Counted from the first letter of the stretch, positions 27,819-36,721 are shown. The stretch is DNA of 64,000 bases from CAWBCI01 sp963787195 (GCA_963787195.1 CAWBCI010000074.1:1-64000); one strand, 5' to 3'. Notes: generated from the sequence alone by a model not told the origin. Made by a program: numbers and translations.

Positions 27819-30242
27819 ATGTTTAAATCTCTCCTTAAATATAGTATCCGGGCTTTAAGCAGGCAAAAATCCTATGTTATTATAAATATTATCGGACTGG
27901 CGGTCGGAATAGCCTGTAGTCTGATCATTGGCCTTTTCATTTTTCATGAGCTTAGTTACGATCAGTATAATAAGGAAAAAGACCGTCTTTACAGGGTTAT
28001 ATTGAATGGTAAGATCGGCGGACAGGAAGTAACGGTCTCTTCTACAGCTTCCCCAATAGGCCCGGCCATGAAGAATGAATTTCCTGAGGTGGAGGATTTT
28101 TGCCGCATTAATGATATAGCTGAAACAAATCTTCGTTATAAGGATAGAAGTTTTGCCGAAACCAATTACCTGCAAGCCGATTCCAGTTTTTTTAAATTCT
28201 TCAGTATTCCTTTGCTCAGAGGGCAGAAAGAGACAGTCCTGAATGAACCGCATACTTTAGTCTTAACCGAGAAAGTGGCCAGGAAAATTTTCGGGGATGA
28301 AGACCCCATCGATAAAATGCTGAAGGTGGGTACCGACAGCATTCCATACAGGGTCACGGGAATCATGTCGGAAGTTCCGGAAGCATCCCATTTTTCAGCG
28401 AATGTCATTGGCTCTTTCGTGACCAACCCCCGGGCGGATGACAATCAATGGTTATCCAATAGTTTTGATACTTATGTGCTCTTATATCCTTCTTCACAGC
28501 CATCAAGTGTGGATGCGAGGTTTCCGGCCATGATCGTAAAGTATGTCGGCCCAGAAGTCGTTAAATTTTTTGGGATCACCATAGAAGATTTTCTGGCTGC
28601 CGGTAATAAATACAGGATGTTTCTTCAGTCCCTTACCAAAATTCACCTGGACCCTTCTGTTCAGCAGGACATGAAACCCGCAAATGACCCCAAATACCTT
28701 TACATATTCGGAAGTATTGGCATTCTTATCCTTATCATAGCCTCTGTGAATTTCATGAACCTGTCCACAGCCCAGTCTTCCCGCAGGGCCAAAGAGGTCG
28801 GGATAAAAAAAGTCAGCGGCTCAGGCAAAGAATTGCTGATACTTCAATTTTTATTGGAAACCATAGTGCTGTCGTTTATAGCATTAATACTAGCTGTTAT
28901 AATTACCGAAGTTTTCCTTCCTTATTTCAATGAATTACTGGATGTAAAACTTCAGATGAATTATTTCCATAACTGGTATACCATACCCGCCTTGATTTTA
29001 CTGTCTCTGTTGGTAGGATTATTCGCGGGTACTTACCCTGCATTTTACCTTTCTTCTTTTAATCCATACCAGGTTTTAAAGGGAGAAAGAGTAAAAGGAA
29101 AAGGCAATGCTAAACTCAGGAATGTCTTGGTAATTCTCCAGTTCACTATTTCGATCATGTTGATAATAGGGACCCTGATCATGTTCCGGCAAATCAGTTT
29201 CATGCTCAATAAAAACCTGGGATTTAATAAGGACAATGTAATGGTGATTCAGAGGGTAGGACCACTGGGCAGCCATATGAAGGAATTTAAAAATGCATTG
29301 CTCGAAATTCCGGGAGTTCTAAAAGTATCTGCCTCTACGGCAGTCCCGGGAAGGAACAATAATAATAACGGGTACCGCATGAAAGGGAGGGATACGGAAT
29401 CTTTCCTCCTGCAGACTAACTATGTAGATTATGATTACCTGGATACTTACGGAATTGAATTATCTTCCGGGCGTTTCTTCGATCCTTCATTGCCAACTGA
29501 CAGGCAGGCATGTATAATTAATGAAACAGCCGTTAAGCATTACAACCTGAGTGAGCCTTTCGAATGCCGTTTTGTCATTTCAAGCGATCAGGGCGATTCA
29601 GTCGGCTATATGCCTGTCATCGGAATCGTAAACGATTTTAACTTTGAATCCCTCAGGAGTAAAATAGGCCCTTACATGATGAGATTCAGGGATGATGATG
29701 TAAGATGGGGCTATGCAAGCATTCGCCTGGCGCCTGAAGCAAGCGCATCAACCATCAATCAGATAAATAATGTCTGGGGTTCTTTTACGAATAATGAGCC
29801 TATGCAGTCCTTCTTTATGAATAAGGATTTTGAAAGACTTTATAAGGAGGAAGAACAGAATGCCCAACTCTCGATCCTCTTTACCATATTAGGCATACTT
29901 ATAGCCTCCATGGGACTTTATGGCTTAACCACTTTTAGTATTCGACAAAGAACAAAGGAAATGGGAGTAAGGAAGACTTTCGGTGCGACGGTATCCAATA
30001 TCTGGTACCTGATAGCCAAAGAAATCCTCATTCTGGTGAGCATTTCCACCCTGATAGCCATTCCTGTTATATACTGGATAGCCGACAACTGGCTGCAAAA
30101 TTACCAGTACCGCATCAGCCTGAATATCCTCGACTTCCTGGCAGGTTTTCTCATTGCCATAATTATAGCCCTGATCACCATAAGTTACCAGGCCCTGAAG
30201 ACTGCCAGGGCAAATCCTTCGGCAGCACTTCGGTACGAGTAA
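27819..30242 (+). CDS. FtsX-family ABC transporter permease (MacB-like)
   Basis: An 807-residue permease with eight membrane helices: two four-helix halves, each helix 1 followed by a large periplasmic domain. The first half has helix 1 at about 20-42 (YVIINIIGLAVGIACSLIIG), a MacB-type periplasmic domain (about 45-270) and three FtsX helices to about 405. The second half repeats the plan from about 430, ending in RANPSAALRYE, the characteristic C-terminus of this family in Bacteroidota. Such proteins work with a separate ATPase to move lipopeptides or peptides or to transmit force; no ATPase gene is beside it. It is monocistronic. Confidence 0.92.
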   Translation: MFKSLLKYSIRALSRQKSYVIINIIGLAVGIACSLIIGLFIFHELSYDQYNKEKDRLYRVILNGKIGGQEVTVSSTASPIGPAMKNEFPEVEDFCRINDIAETNLRYKDRSFAETNYLQADSSFFKFFSIPLLRGQKETVLNEPHTLVLTEKVARKIFGDEDPIDKMLKVGTDSIPYRVTGIMSEVPEASHFSANVIGSFVTNPRADDNQWLSNSFDTYVLLYPSSQPSSVDARFPAMIVKYVGPEVVKFFGITIEDFLAAGNKYRMFLQSLTKIHLDPSVQQDMKPANDPKYLYIFGSIGILILIIASVNFMNLSTAQSSRRAKEVGIKKVSGSGKELLILQFLLETIVLSFIALILAVIITEVFLPYFNELLDVKLQMNYFHNWYTIPALILLSLLVGLFAGTYPAFYLSSFNPYQVLKGERVKGKGNAKLRNVLVILQFTISIMLIIGTLIMFRQISFMLNKNLGFNKDNVMVIQRVGPLGSHMKEFKNALLEIPGVLKVSASTAVPGRNNNNNGYRMKGRDTESFLLQTNYVDYDYLDTYGIELSSGRFFDPSLPTDRQACIINETAVKHYNLSEPFECRFVISSDQGDSVGYMPVIGIVNDFNFESLRSKIGPYMMRFRDDDVRWGYASIRLAPEASASTINQINNVWGSFTNNEPMQSFFMNKDFERLYKEEEQNAQLSILFTILGILIASMGLYGLTTFSIRQRTKEMGVRKTFGATVSNIWYLIAKEILILVSISTLIAIPVIYWIADNWLQNYQYRISLNILDFLAGFLIAIIIALITISYQALKTARANPSAALRYE

Positions 30243-30275
30243 GGGTTATCTGTTTTGGAGACAAGTAGTTAGTAT

Positions 30276-30326
30276 GAAGTAATTAGTATGAAGTAATGAG
30301 AAAGCTGACTTCTTACTAATTACTTC
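30276..30326. terminator. Bidirectional hairpin between convergent genes
   Basis: GAAGTAATTAGTA at 30276-30288 pairs perfectly with TACTAATTACTTC at 30314-30326. It sits between the convergent permease and small lipoprotein genes, so it can terminate both. Confidence 0.6.
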
Positions 30327-30354
30327 CTACTTCTTACTTATTTCTGAGAACTAA

Positions 30355-30651
30355 TCAGCCCCTCCTCCGTCTAGGGCAACTCGACTTAGACCCTCCACCA
30401 TAGAAAATCATGACGCCAAGTATAAAGCCAAGATCATACAGATGGCCGGTATTATTGGGCTCATATATCTTGACATTATTATTGAATAGGCTGATAATAA
30501 ATGTGAAGAATGAGATGAAGCCATGCCATAAACCCATCCAGAATCCGGCTGGAATGGTATTGAATTTTTGATTTCCGGGAACGCAAGCGGAAAGAAGTAA
30601 AAGTGAGGCAATTAAAAATAGCCCCAGGTAAGGTTTTTGAATATTTTTCAT
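30355..30651 (-). CDS. Small lipoprotein of unknown function
   Basis: The ATG at 30651 is chosen over an in-frame ATG 11 codons earlier because it directly begins a signal peptide. The 98-residue product has lipobox LSAC (Cys23), then a hydrophobic stretch (about 36-52, GLWHGFISFFTFIISLF), and a second one near 70-88 (LGFILGVMIFYGGG) before a basic tail (PRRRRG). Similar short lipoproteins with the WHGFI..FTFI.SLF pattern are common in Bacteroidota. I know no function for them. It is convergent with the permease gene. Confidence 0.75.
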   Translation of the reverse strand: MKNIQKPYLGLFLIASLLLLSACVPGNQKFNTIPAGFWMGLWHGFISFFTFIISLFNNNVKIYEPNNTGHLYDLGFILGVMIFYGGGSKSSCPRRRRG

Positions 30652-30851
30652 AAAACTTGGTTTAAGGTTTTGAATTTCATTCAAATATAATAATTAAAAT
30701 TCCATTGTTTGAGTGCAGTGTATTAGCTTTTTTATTATTGGCGGATAATTTATAATTTTTTCTCTCCGAAGTGAATTTTTCAGCCGTTAATAATCAATGC
30801 TTTCTGTTCCAGCTATATTTTCTAAATTTGCTGATAAATTAAGCCAGGTTT

Positions 30852-31664
30852 ATGACATCACAATCAGATCAATTTTACGATTCCCTTTCGGAATATTATG
30901 ATATGAATGCCACTATGGGTTATGAGGCCCGTACGGAAAAAAATCTTATTCTGAAAAGGATGCGCCGGGATTTCCGCTCATATACTCTCAAATATCCATT
31001 CAGTTCTGCCCTGGAAATAGGTTGTGGCCCCGGATTCGATATAGCCTGGTTTGCTTCTAAATTTCCACGGCGGGAAATAAGCGGGATCGATGTATCAGCA
31101 ACTATGATAGAAATGGCCGGCAAGCGTTTAGAAAGCCTGAAACTTCCCAATGCAAAAGTATTCCTGGCCGATGAAAGAAAACTTACAGAGATTTTCCGGC
31201 CTGCTCAGTTCGATATGGTTTATGTGTTTTTCGGGGCACTGAATACTGTTGAAGATTTGAATTTTACAGTAAAGCAGATCCATACCTTGCTTACGCCGGG
31301 AGGACATGCGGTGTTGACATTCGTGAATAAATGGTATATGAGGGAAATGCTTGTGCAAGTGATGAAATTCAATTTTAAAACAGCCTTTGCCCGCCTTCGG
31401 GAGGATTGGGGAGGCTATTCTCCGGACAGGCACCTCAAATCGAGATGCTACAGCCCGGCACAGATTAAAAAAATATTCCGAGACTTTCGGATACTTGAGC
31501 GTAAAGGCTATAGTATTTTTTATCCGGCCTGGTATAATGATCATAAAATCCACACCAACCCCGGGAAATACAATGCTTTGCTTAAGTGGGATGAAAAAAT
31601 ACAAAACACTTTTCTCTGGTCTAAAGGAGAATATACGCTCTTTGTGATGGAGAAGCTGGGATGA
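30852..31664 (+). CDS. Class I SAM-dependent methyltransferase
   Basis: A 270-residue methyltransferase with a Rossmann core (about 40-165). Motif I is EIGCGPG at 55-61, the acidic end of strand 2 is at Asp80 (ISGIDVSATMIEMA), and motif IV-like residues are FDMVYVFFGALN. The C-terminal third is a capping region with several Tyr and Trp residues. The substrate (small molecule or lipid) cannot be told. It is the last gene before the accessory region: an ordinary gene by composition, followed by a 500-bp repeat-rich gap. Confidence 0.9.
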   Translation: MTSQSDQFYDSLSEYYDMNATMGYEARTEKNLILKRMRRDFRSYTLKYPFSSALEIGCGPGFDIAWFASKFPRREISGIDVSATMIEMAGKRLESLKLPNAKVFLADERKLTEIFRPAQFDMVYVFFGALNTVEDLNFTVKQIHTLLTPGGHAVLTFVNKWYMREMLVQVMKFNFKTAFARLREDWGGYSPDRHLKSRCYSPAQIKKIFRDFRILERKGYSIFYPAWYNDHKIHTNPGKYNALLKWDEKIQNTFLWSKGEYTLFVMEKLG

Positions 31665-32163
31665 GACCAAATACCTTCGAATATCGAAGAAATTCCAAAT
31701 TCCAAATCCCAAAAAACAAATAAATTCCAAAAGTCAAATTCCAATTTTTAGTCTTTAGTCTTTGGTCGTCAGTCGGGGAAGATATTTTATATTAAATAGA
31801 ATATAGTAAATATTAAATTGTATAACTTCCCAACTTCAACTCTACACTCTACAGTCTAAACTCTTCACTAAATTTCCCCTTGGAAATTTCATTATTAATC
31901 CCGAAATTTCGTTCATGAAATTTGCCGGCTTAAATAAATCTACCTTGTAAATAATTCAGGTGCTTTTAGCCATCTAAACGGATGGGCTAACACTACCTAA
32001 GCAGACTGGCAAGGAGGAAATGAAGTTACCTGGTGCTTATATATATATGTTGTGCGTAATTTAACAGAAGGTAGTGCAAATTCAATAACCATTTGTGCGA
32101 TAATAAAAGGTTTAAAGTGATTTAAAAAAGAGCGCAAGAATATTATAACTCTTAATATATACG
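31665..32163. other. Repeat-rich gap at the left edge of the accessory region
   Basis: Holds a shared module at 31743-31925 (see that entry) and AT-rich sequence. It contains ATATATATAT near 32040 and no convincing gene. The short frames on either strand have no signal peptide or recognised domain. Confidence 0.6.
31743..31925. repeat. Dispersed module with GGTCGTCAGTC and ACTCTAC heptamers
   Basis: The first part (to about 31856) is repeated with small changes at 34998-35138: TTTAGTC, GGTCGTCAGTCGGGGAA, AAATAGAATATAGTAAA, TTGTATAACT and CAACTTCAACTCTACACTC. The last part, CTAAATTTCCCCTTGGAAAT through CCGAAATTTCGTTCAT, recurs at 40991-41042. Confidence 0.8.
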
Positions 32164-32769
32164 ATGAAAATGAATTCAAAGAGAGAAAAGATTAAATCTT
32201 ATTTAAGGGAGCTTACAATAGTTACAATTGGTGTTTTGATAGCATTAGTTATTAGCAATTTTAAAGAGAATTATCAAGCTCGAAAGTATCACGTTGCATC
32301 GATAGAAACGATAAATAGCGAAATTAAATCGAACCATTCCAGTTTAAAAGAGATTGTTGAAAAACAATCAAATTTTATAGACACTCTTATTAAATATACT
32401 GAAGATTCAAACACAATTGTTGACTTATTCAAGAAATCAAATGGTTTGCAATTTGCCACAATACACAATTCAGGATTAAAATTTTATGAAAAAAACCAAA
32501 TTAATTCAATTGATTTTGAATTAATGTCCACACTTATCAATATGAATTTTTTATCAAAACTCATTGATACTAAATTAGAAAAACTTGCTGAGTTTACTTA
32601 TTCAAATGCCTTTAATAGATCAAAAGAAAGTAAAATGGTAGTTATTTTATATCTACAAGATGTTTTAAATACTGAAAATCAACTACTGGAGTTCTATAAG
32701 GATTTTATTGATAAAAAAAATGAAACTGCAAATGATTCAGAACAAAAAACTTCACATAACAAATTGTAA
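32164..32769 (+). CDS. Membrane-anchored protein resembling DUF6090
   Basis: A 201-residue protein with a basic N-terminus, one membrane helix at about 17-36 (TIVTIGVLIALVISNF), then a charged, mostly helical domain with possible coiled coils (about 45-80 and 140-185). The opening REL-TIVTIGVLIALVISN pattern matches small Bacteroidota proteins that I know as DUF6090-like. No function is established. Codon use is AT-rich compared with the genes left of 31.6 kb. It is a single gene bounded by non-coding gaps, the first of the plus-strand accessory series. Confidence 0.7.
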   Translation: MKMNSKREKIKSYLRELTIVTIGVLIALVISNFKENYQARKYHVASIETINSEIKSNHSSLKEIVEKQSNFIDTLIKYTEDSNTIVDLFKKSNGLQFATIHNSGLKFYEKNQINSIDFELMSTLINMNFLSKLIDTKLEKLAEFTYSNAFNRSKESKMVVILYLQDVLNTENQLLEFYKDFIDKKNETANDSEQKTSHNKL

Positions 32770-32916
32770 ATTGCATTGCTGGGTTCGTGCGGTGCGTTGT
32801 CTCAGCTCCTTTCTTGATCTCCAAGTCCTGCCGGGCACTGACGCTCTTCGAAAGCCGCAATAACATCTTACAAGTGACCATTATGCACTATATTAAAAAC
32901 AAAATAAATAAATAAA

Positions 32917-33480
32917 ATGGATATTGAAATTAAACCTTTGACTAAAGACTTAAAAGACGACTATTTGTTTTTCTTTGATACTATGATTTATAAAGAAAAT
33001 CCTGAGTGGTCAATTTGTTATTGTTACTCCTACCATTTCACCGGAGATGAATCAATATGTACTCGTGAATCAAACCGTTCTGCGGTAATAAATCTTATCA
33101 ATGCGAATAAGCTGACAGGTTATTTAGTCTTTGAAAATGATAAACCGATCGGATGGTGTAATGCAAATAACAGATTAAATTATCAAAGATTACTTAAAGA
33201 CTTTGATTTGATTGATAATCCTGCTGATAAGGTATGTTCAATTGTTTGTTTTTTAATACATCCCGATTATAGAAGACAAGGAATTGCTCAAAAGATTCTT
33301 GATAAAATTATTAAGGATTATTCAGATTCAGACTATGATTATATTGAAGTGTATCCCAAAAAAGGAAAATTATCGAGCACCGGAAATTTTAGAGGACCTT
33401 TGGAATTATATAAGCGAAACGATTTCAAGGTAAATAAAGAGTATGATGATTATTATGTTATGAGAAAAAAAATAAAATAA
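32917..33480 (+). CDS. GNAT-family acetyltransferase
   Basis: A 187-residue N-acetyltransferase. The acetyl-CoA binding loop is RRQGIAQKIL (about 129-138), preceded by the motif-A strand VCSIVCFLIHPDYR and followed by YDYIEVYPKKG. The N-terminus (1-60) has a CYCYSYHF cluster that may be structural or bind the acceptor. Substrates of such proteins (small molecules, antibiotics, proteins) cannot be predicted. Immediately after its stop codon comes a 133-bp imperfect inverted repeat, giving it the form of a mobile gene cassette. Confidence 0.88.
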   Translation: MDIEIKPLTKDLKDDYLFFFDTMIYKENPEWSICYCYSYHFTGDESICTRESNRSAVINLINANKLTGYLVFENDKPIGWCNANNRLNYQRLLKDFDLIDNPADKVCSIVCFLIHPDYRRQGIAQKILDKIIKDYSDSDYDYIEVYPKKGKLSSTGNFRGPLELYKRNDFKVNKEYDDYYVMRKKIK

Positions 33481-33485
33481 ATACA

Positions 33486-33618
33486 GTGCACAAACGCTAT
33501 AGCAAATGCGGGTTTGCGTGATCGTTGAAGCATTTGAAATTTTTACATACATTTCTGCTAGCTGACAGTTAAGCAGCAATTTATTCCCGCACTTGCCGAA
33601 GCGTCAGCCTTTGGGCAC
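33486..33618 (+). repeat. attC-like imperfect inverted repeat after the acetyltransferase gene
   Basis: Begins 5 bases after the stop codon. The left arm (33486-33512) GTGCACAAACGCTATAG...TGCGGG pairs with the right arm (33586-33618) CCCGCACTTGCCGAAGCGT...TTTGGGCAC. The inner 19-bp arms match at 15 of 19 positions, and the outer arms match apart from an extra AGGCTG on one side, like the unpaired bases of attC sites. The right end TTTGGGC is one base off the integron core GTTRRRY. Confidence 0.55.
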
Positions 33619-33671
33619 AATATGAGAAAGTACCTTGCTAGTATTGCTAAATTATACTAAAATATAAATAC

Positions 33672-34310
33672 ATGAACAAGACATTATTAATCATTGGAAT
33701 AGTTGTAGTTGTTGGATTTTTGTTTTTTAAATTTGGACTAAAGTCTTCGGAATCAGATTTAAACAATATTGCACGACCAGGTGATTCAAGCAAACCAAAA
33801 GAACCGATAGCTAATGATAAGATAATAATTATTAAGAACGTGAAATTAGATTATTTAAAGCAAGCCATCGAACAACTTTGCAATATGAGTAATCAAGACC
33901 AGTATAATGTTTTACCCAGATTAAGCATTTTAGATCATCAATTTGTAATCACATTCCCCTATGATATTGAATTTGACCAATTTTGTTATTTTGTTAATTA
34001 TATAAAATACGCTCATGACTTAAGTTTAAAACCAGATTATAAACCAGAAATAAAAGCATGGTGCACAACTAGAGCTGGATTTGCCTGGATGACTGATGAG
34101 ATAGTAAATAAAGAAGTTATGATTTTTATTCCTGATTGGGATAAGGATTATGATAATGTTTATCTGACAACGCAAGATGATTTGGGATATAAAATGGGTT
34201 TTGCTATGGGAAAAGAACATCAGAAATTAGATAAGCCACTTATTAAATTTGAAAAAATAAAAATGGATTTAAATACATCAACGAATAGAGAAATGATTGA
34301 TTTCAAATAA
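33672..34310 (+). CDS. Membrane-anchored hypothetical protein
   Basis: A 212-residue protein that I do not recognise. Residues 4-23 form a membrane helix (LLIIGIVVVVGFLFFKFGL), followed by a linker rich in Ser, Lys and Pro (26-50) and a globular domain (about 52-200) with aromatic and acidic clusters (FPYDIEFDQFCYFVNYIKYA, WCTTRAGFAWMTDEI, FIPDWDKDYDNVYLTTQDD). The domain probably faces the periplasm. AT-rich codon use fits its accessory neighbours. Confidence 0.65.
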   Translation: MNKTLLIIGIVVVVGFLFFKFGLKSSESDLNNIARPGDSSKPKEPIANDKIIIIKNVKLDYLKQAIEQLCNMSNQDQYNVLPRLSILDHQFVITFPYDIEFDQFCYFVNYIKYAHDLSLKPDYKPEIKAWCTTRAGFAWMTDEIVNKEVMIFIPDWDKDYDNVYLTTQDDLGYKMGFAMGKEHQKLDKPLIKFEKIKMDLNTSTNREMIDFK

Positions 34311-34393
34311 GATACAGCCCCCACACAAGTGCTAGCTAAAATTTTAGAAAAACACAATATTTAAATTGAAGTATTCTTAATAAAATTAGAAAT

Positions 34394-34651
34394 ATGACAC
34401 CCAAAAACTTGACAGAATTAAGTGACCAGGAACTTTTACAGAAACTAAAAAAAATAAAGACCGATAAAATAATTGATGCTACAATTATTGGAATTACAAT
34501 TGGAATTGCAATTTATAGCGCAGTAAAAAATGGTTTTGAATTTTTCACTTTCTTTCCATTAATATTGGCATATATAATTGTTAGAAATTCGACAAATAAT
34601 AAAATCTTAGAAAAAGAAATACAAAAAAAATTAAAATCACGTGGCAAATAG
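34394..34651 (+). CDS. Small two-helix membrane protein
   Basis: An 85-residue protein with a charged coiled N-terminus (LTELSDQELLQKLKKIKTDK), two membrane helices (about 29-46 and 51-67, IIGITIGIAIYSAVKNG and FFTFFPLILAYIIV) and a lysine-rich tail (NKILEKEIQKKLKSRGK). Small proteins of this plan are frequent in Bacteroidota accessory regions. No function is known. It lies 83 bp after the preceding gene and may share its transcript. Confidence 0.65.
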   Translation: MTPKNLTELSDQELLQKLKKIKTDKIIDATIIGITIGIAIYSAVKNGFEFFTFFPLILAYIIVRNSTNNKILEKEIQKKLKSRGK

Positions 34652-34687
34652 GTTTATCGAATTGAAGCGTTTAGCTTTGTATAGCTA

Positions 34688-34786
34688 GAGCCGTATGATG
34701 AGAGACTATTAAAGCCTGTCCCGATTTTTCATCGGAATGCGTTTCTGTGAGAGGATTAGGTGTGGAACTCCCCTTTTCCTACCTGG
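34688..34786 (+). ncRNA. Decayed group II intron 3' end (domains V-VI)
   Basis: GAGCCGTATGATGAGAGACT at 34688 is the 5' strand and GAGA-type loop of group II intron domain V. After an interruption, GCGTTTCTGTGAGAGGATTAGG...GGAACTCCCCTTTTCCTAC matches the usual domain V closing strand, linker and domain VI with its bulged-A stem. Between them sits AAGCCTGTCCCGATTTTTCATCGGA, a small hairpin not belonging to the intron, so domain V cannot fold normally. No reverse transcriptase gene is nearby. This is most likely a relic. Confidence 0.6.
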
Positions 34787-34997
34787 CGTAAGAATAAAAA
34801 TATGTTGGTTATGAGTAAGAGGCTTTTTTTAATTATTCGAAGGTAAATAGAGAGAACGGAGATCGGGGAGGGGGATATTTTATATTAAATTGAAAATTGT
34901 AAATATTGTATTGGATGATTCTAAACCCAATCCAATATCGTGTACATCGCGCAATTGTGCAATCGAGTATCGAGTATCGAAGAAACCCCAAATTGCA

Positions 34998-35138
34998 ATT
35001 TTAAGCCTTTAGTCGTTGGTCGTTAGTCGGGGAAAATATTATATATAAAATAGAATATAGTAAAATAAATATAAATATTAAATATTAAATATTAAATTGT
35101 ATAACTCCCCAACTTCAACTCTACACTCTACACCCTAC
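34998..35138. repeat. Second copy of the GGTCGTTAGTC / ACTCTAC module
   Basis: Related to 31743-31856, with an extra AAATATTAAATATTAAATAT expansion. It ends in ACTCTAC heptamers just before the next gene. Confidence 0.75.
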
Positions 35139-35217
35139 ACTCTACACTTCTTTTCATTTTGGAGGAAACAAAAATGATATTTTTTGTAGATTAAAATTAA
35201 ATACTTATTTTTGATAC

Positions 35218-35613
35218 ATGTATAATCAAAGAGAAGAAAAAAACGATTATTTCGGAAGTACTATTTTTATAGTTTTATTTTTTCTTTTTATTGTTTCCTT
35301 CTCCGGGAATTCAGATAAAGCTATTATTGGCAAAGCTTCTCAATATAAAATAGCTTCTGAATTACATTCAAATACTAATGCTTTAAATGATGCTCAATAC
35401 TTATTCTGTCAAGAAAACTTAATTCCTTTAATTGATAAAGCGAATTTCAAGCTTTTTAATGAAGAATTAAAAATAATTACTGATAATAGACTGATTAATC
35501 AAAGAATTATATTTCTTCAAAAAACTGAGCTTTTGATAGATCCAATATCAATTAGCATGTTTTACCATCATATTCATTACCAGGATACTGAAGGCCCGCC
35601 AATTTTAAGTTAA
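35218..35613 (+). CDS. Hypothetical protein with N-terminal membrane helix
   Basis: A 131-residue protein that I do not recognise. A hydrophobic helix lies at about 14-30 (STIFIVLFFLFIVSFSG), and the remainder (35-131) is helical with no cysteine-rich or catalytic motif. It ends in a His-rich stretch (MFYHHIHYQDTEG). It is AT-rich like its neighbours. It could be an exported or membrane-anchored accessory protein. Confidence 0.6.
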   Translation: MYNQREEKNDYFGSTIFIVLFFLFIVSFSGNSDKAIIGKASQYKIASELHSNTNALNDAQYLFCQENLIPLIDKANFKLFNEELKIITDNRLINQRIIFLQKTELLIDPISISMFYHHIHYQDTEGPPILS

Positions 35614-35681
35614 TCTTCTGATTTTAATCAATGTGACTCAATTTTTTCAAGCGAAGCGAAGAAAAAATTCTTAGTCGAATT

Positions 35682-35788
35682 GATCCCGAAAAGACGAAGT
35701 CTTATTCGGGATCTGATGGGACTAAATTCACCGTCTCTTGAGACAAATAAGAGATATTTCCTTAAGATACCCCGCTGCTTGCGGCGGG
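35682..35788. repeat. Two REP-like hairpins
   Basis: GATCCCGAA...TTCGGGATC (35682-35713) forms a strong stem. CCCGCTGC-TT-GCGGCGGG (35771-35788) forms a second, preceded by CCTTAAGATAC as at 12852. Together they fill the 237-bp gap before the SecD-like gene. Confidence 0.6.
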
Positions 35789-35850
35789 CTAGTTTATTTT
35801 TTGCCCTTTCGTAAGATGGTGGCATAGTTTTAACTTAAAATTTAATCATA

Positions 35851-36711
35851 ATGAAATCAATAATATATTCATTAATTGCAATTTTTATATTCGGTATTAT
35901 TGCAGTTGGCTTTACAAATAAGTCAAACACCACACATAGAATACTTCTGCAAACAAATGACAGTAAAATATCATCAGTTAATTTTGCTCAATCAATTGAA
36001 ATTATTACGAACAGATTGAAGAGTTTTAGTTCAGAAAAGTTTGATATCAATGCTTTTCCTGATAAAAATCAAATTCAGGTGATATTAACTGATGATTGGG
36101 ACTTAAAATTAGCAGAAAACCTTCTTACACAAAAAGGGAGGCTGGAATTCTATGAAACATACAATTATATTAGTTTAACAAAGCTATTGAAAAATGACGA
36201 TGTCTTATTAACACTTTTACATGAGAAGGCTCCTTATGATTCATCTGCAAATATGGGATGCGCTTCGCCATCAGAAGTTCATAAAGTAAATGAATATTTA
36301 AACTCTCTGGGACTTAATAATCAATGTAAATTTGTCTGGAGTACCGTATTTGATAATTCAAATGTTTGTCTTTATGCACTGAGACTTAATAATGGAAATG
36401 GAATAATATTAAGGGGTACAGACATTGAGAGCTTCAAATTTAAAAATGATACTGAAGGGAAAAGGGATTATATTGAGTTTAAAATTAAGAAATCTGCAAT
36501 AGGTTTGTGGTCTGATATAACAAAACGGAATATTAATAATGCCATCGCAATTATATTAGATAATAATTTAATATATGCTCCTGTAATAAGATCGGAAATA
36601 AAGGGAGGAAAATGTCAATTATCTAATAATTTCACTCAGGATCAACTGAAATATATTGCAGCAATCGGAGATAATGGAGAATTACCGCTAAGTTTCAAAA
36701 TAGTAAAATAG
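35851..36711 (+). CDS. Stand-alone SecD-like periplasmic domain protein
   Basis: A 286-residue protein with an N-terminal signal or anchor helix (about 4-21). The rest aligns with the first periplasmic domain of the translocase subunit SecD: IITNRLKSFSSEKFDINAFP near the start, then DWDLKLAENLLTQKGRLEFYET, and at the end NAIAIILDNNLIYAPVIRSE then IKGGKCQLSNNFTQDQLKYI. All of these have obvious counterparts in SecD. The membrane helices that make SecD a proton-driven translocase partner are absent: the protein stops where they would begin. It is therefore not the housekeeping SecDF gene. A perfect terminator follows. Possible roles (chaperone, decoy, diverged paralogue) are speculation. Confidence 0.75.
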   Translation: MKSIIYSLIAIFIFGIIAVGFTNKSNTTHRILLQTNDSKISSVNFAQSIEIITNRLKSFSSEKFDINAFPDKNQIQVILTDDWDLKLAENLLTQKGRLEFYETYNYISLTKLLKNDDVLLTLLHEKAPYDSSANMGCASPSEVHKVNEYLNSLGLNNQCKFVWSTVFDNSNVCLYALRLNNGNGIILRGTDIESFKFKNDTEGKRDYIEFKIKKSAIGLWSDITKRNINNAIAIILDNNLIYAPVIRSEIKGGKCQLSNNFTQDQLKYIAAIGDNGELPLSFKIVK

Positions 36712-36721
36712 GAGCAATGTT

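Larger units (their letters stand above)
34652..35217. other. Gap with a group II intron remnant and repeats
   Basis: 566 bp. It holds the intron-like piece at 34688-34786 and the repeat module at 34998-35138. Between them lies CGAGTATCGAGTATCGAAG, a short direct repeat. No gene is seen. Confidence 0.65.

Noticed and set aside
31128..31730. Minus-strand open frame of 200 codons opposite the methyltransferase
   Set aside because: The plus-strand gene has a clear methyltransferase motif; the opposite frame has none.
31997..32179. Short minus-strand frame with a hydrophobic start
   Set aside because: It overlaps the next gene's start, has no domain, and is AT-rich by chance.
32770..32916. Third attC-like site after the DUF6090-like gene
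   Set aside because: The gap contains GTGCGG and similar strings, but I could not find arms that pair over the required length.
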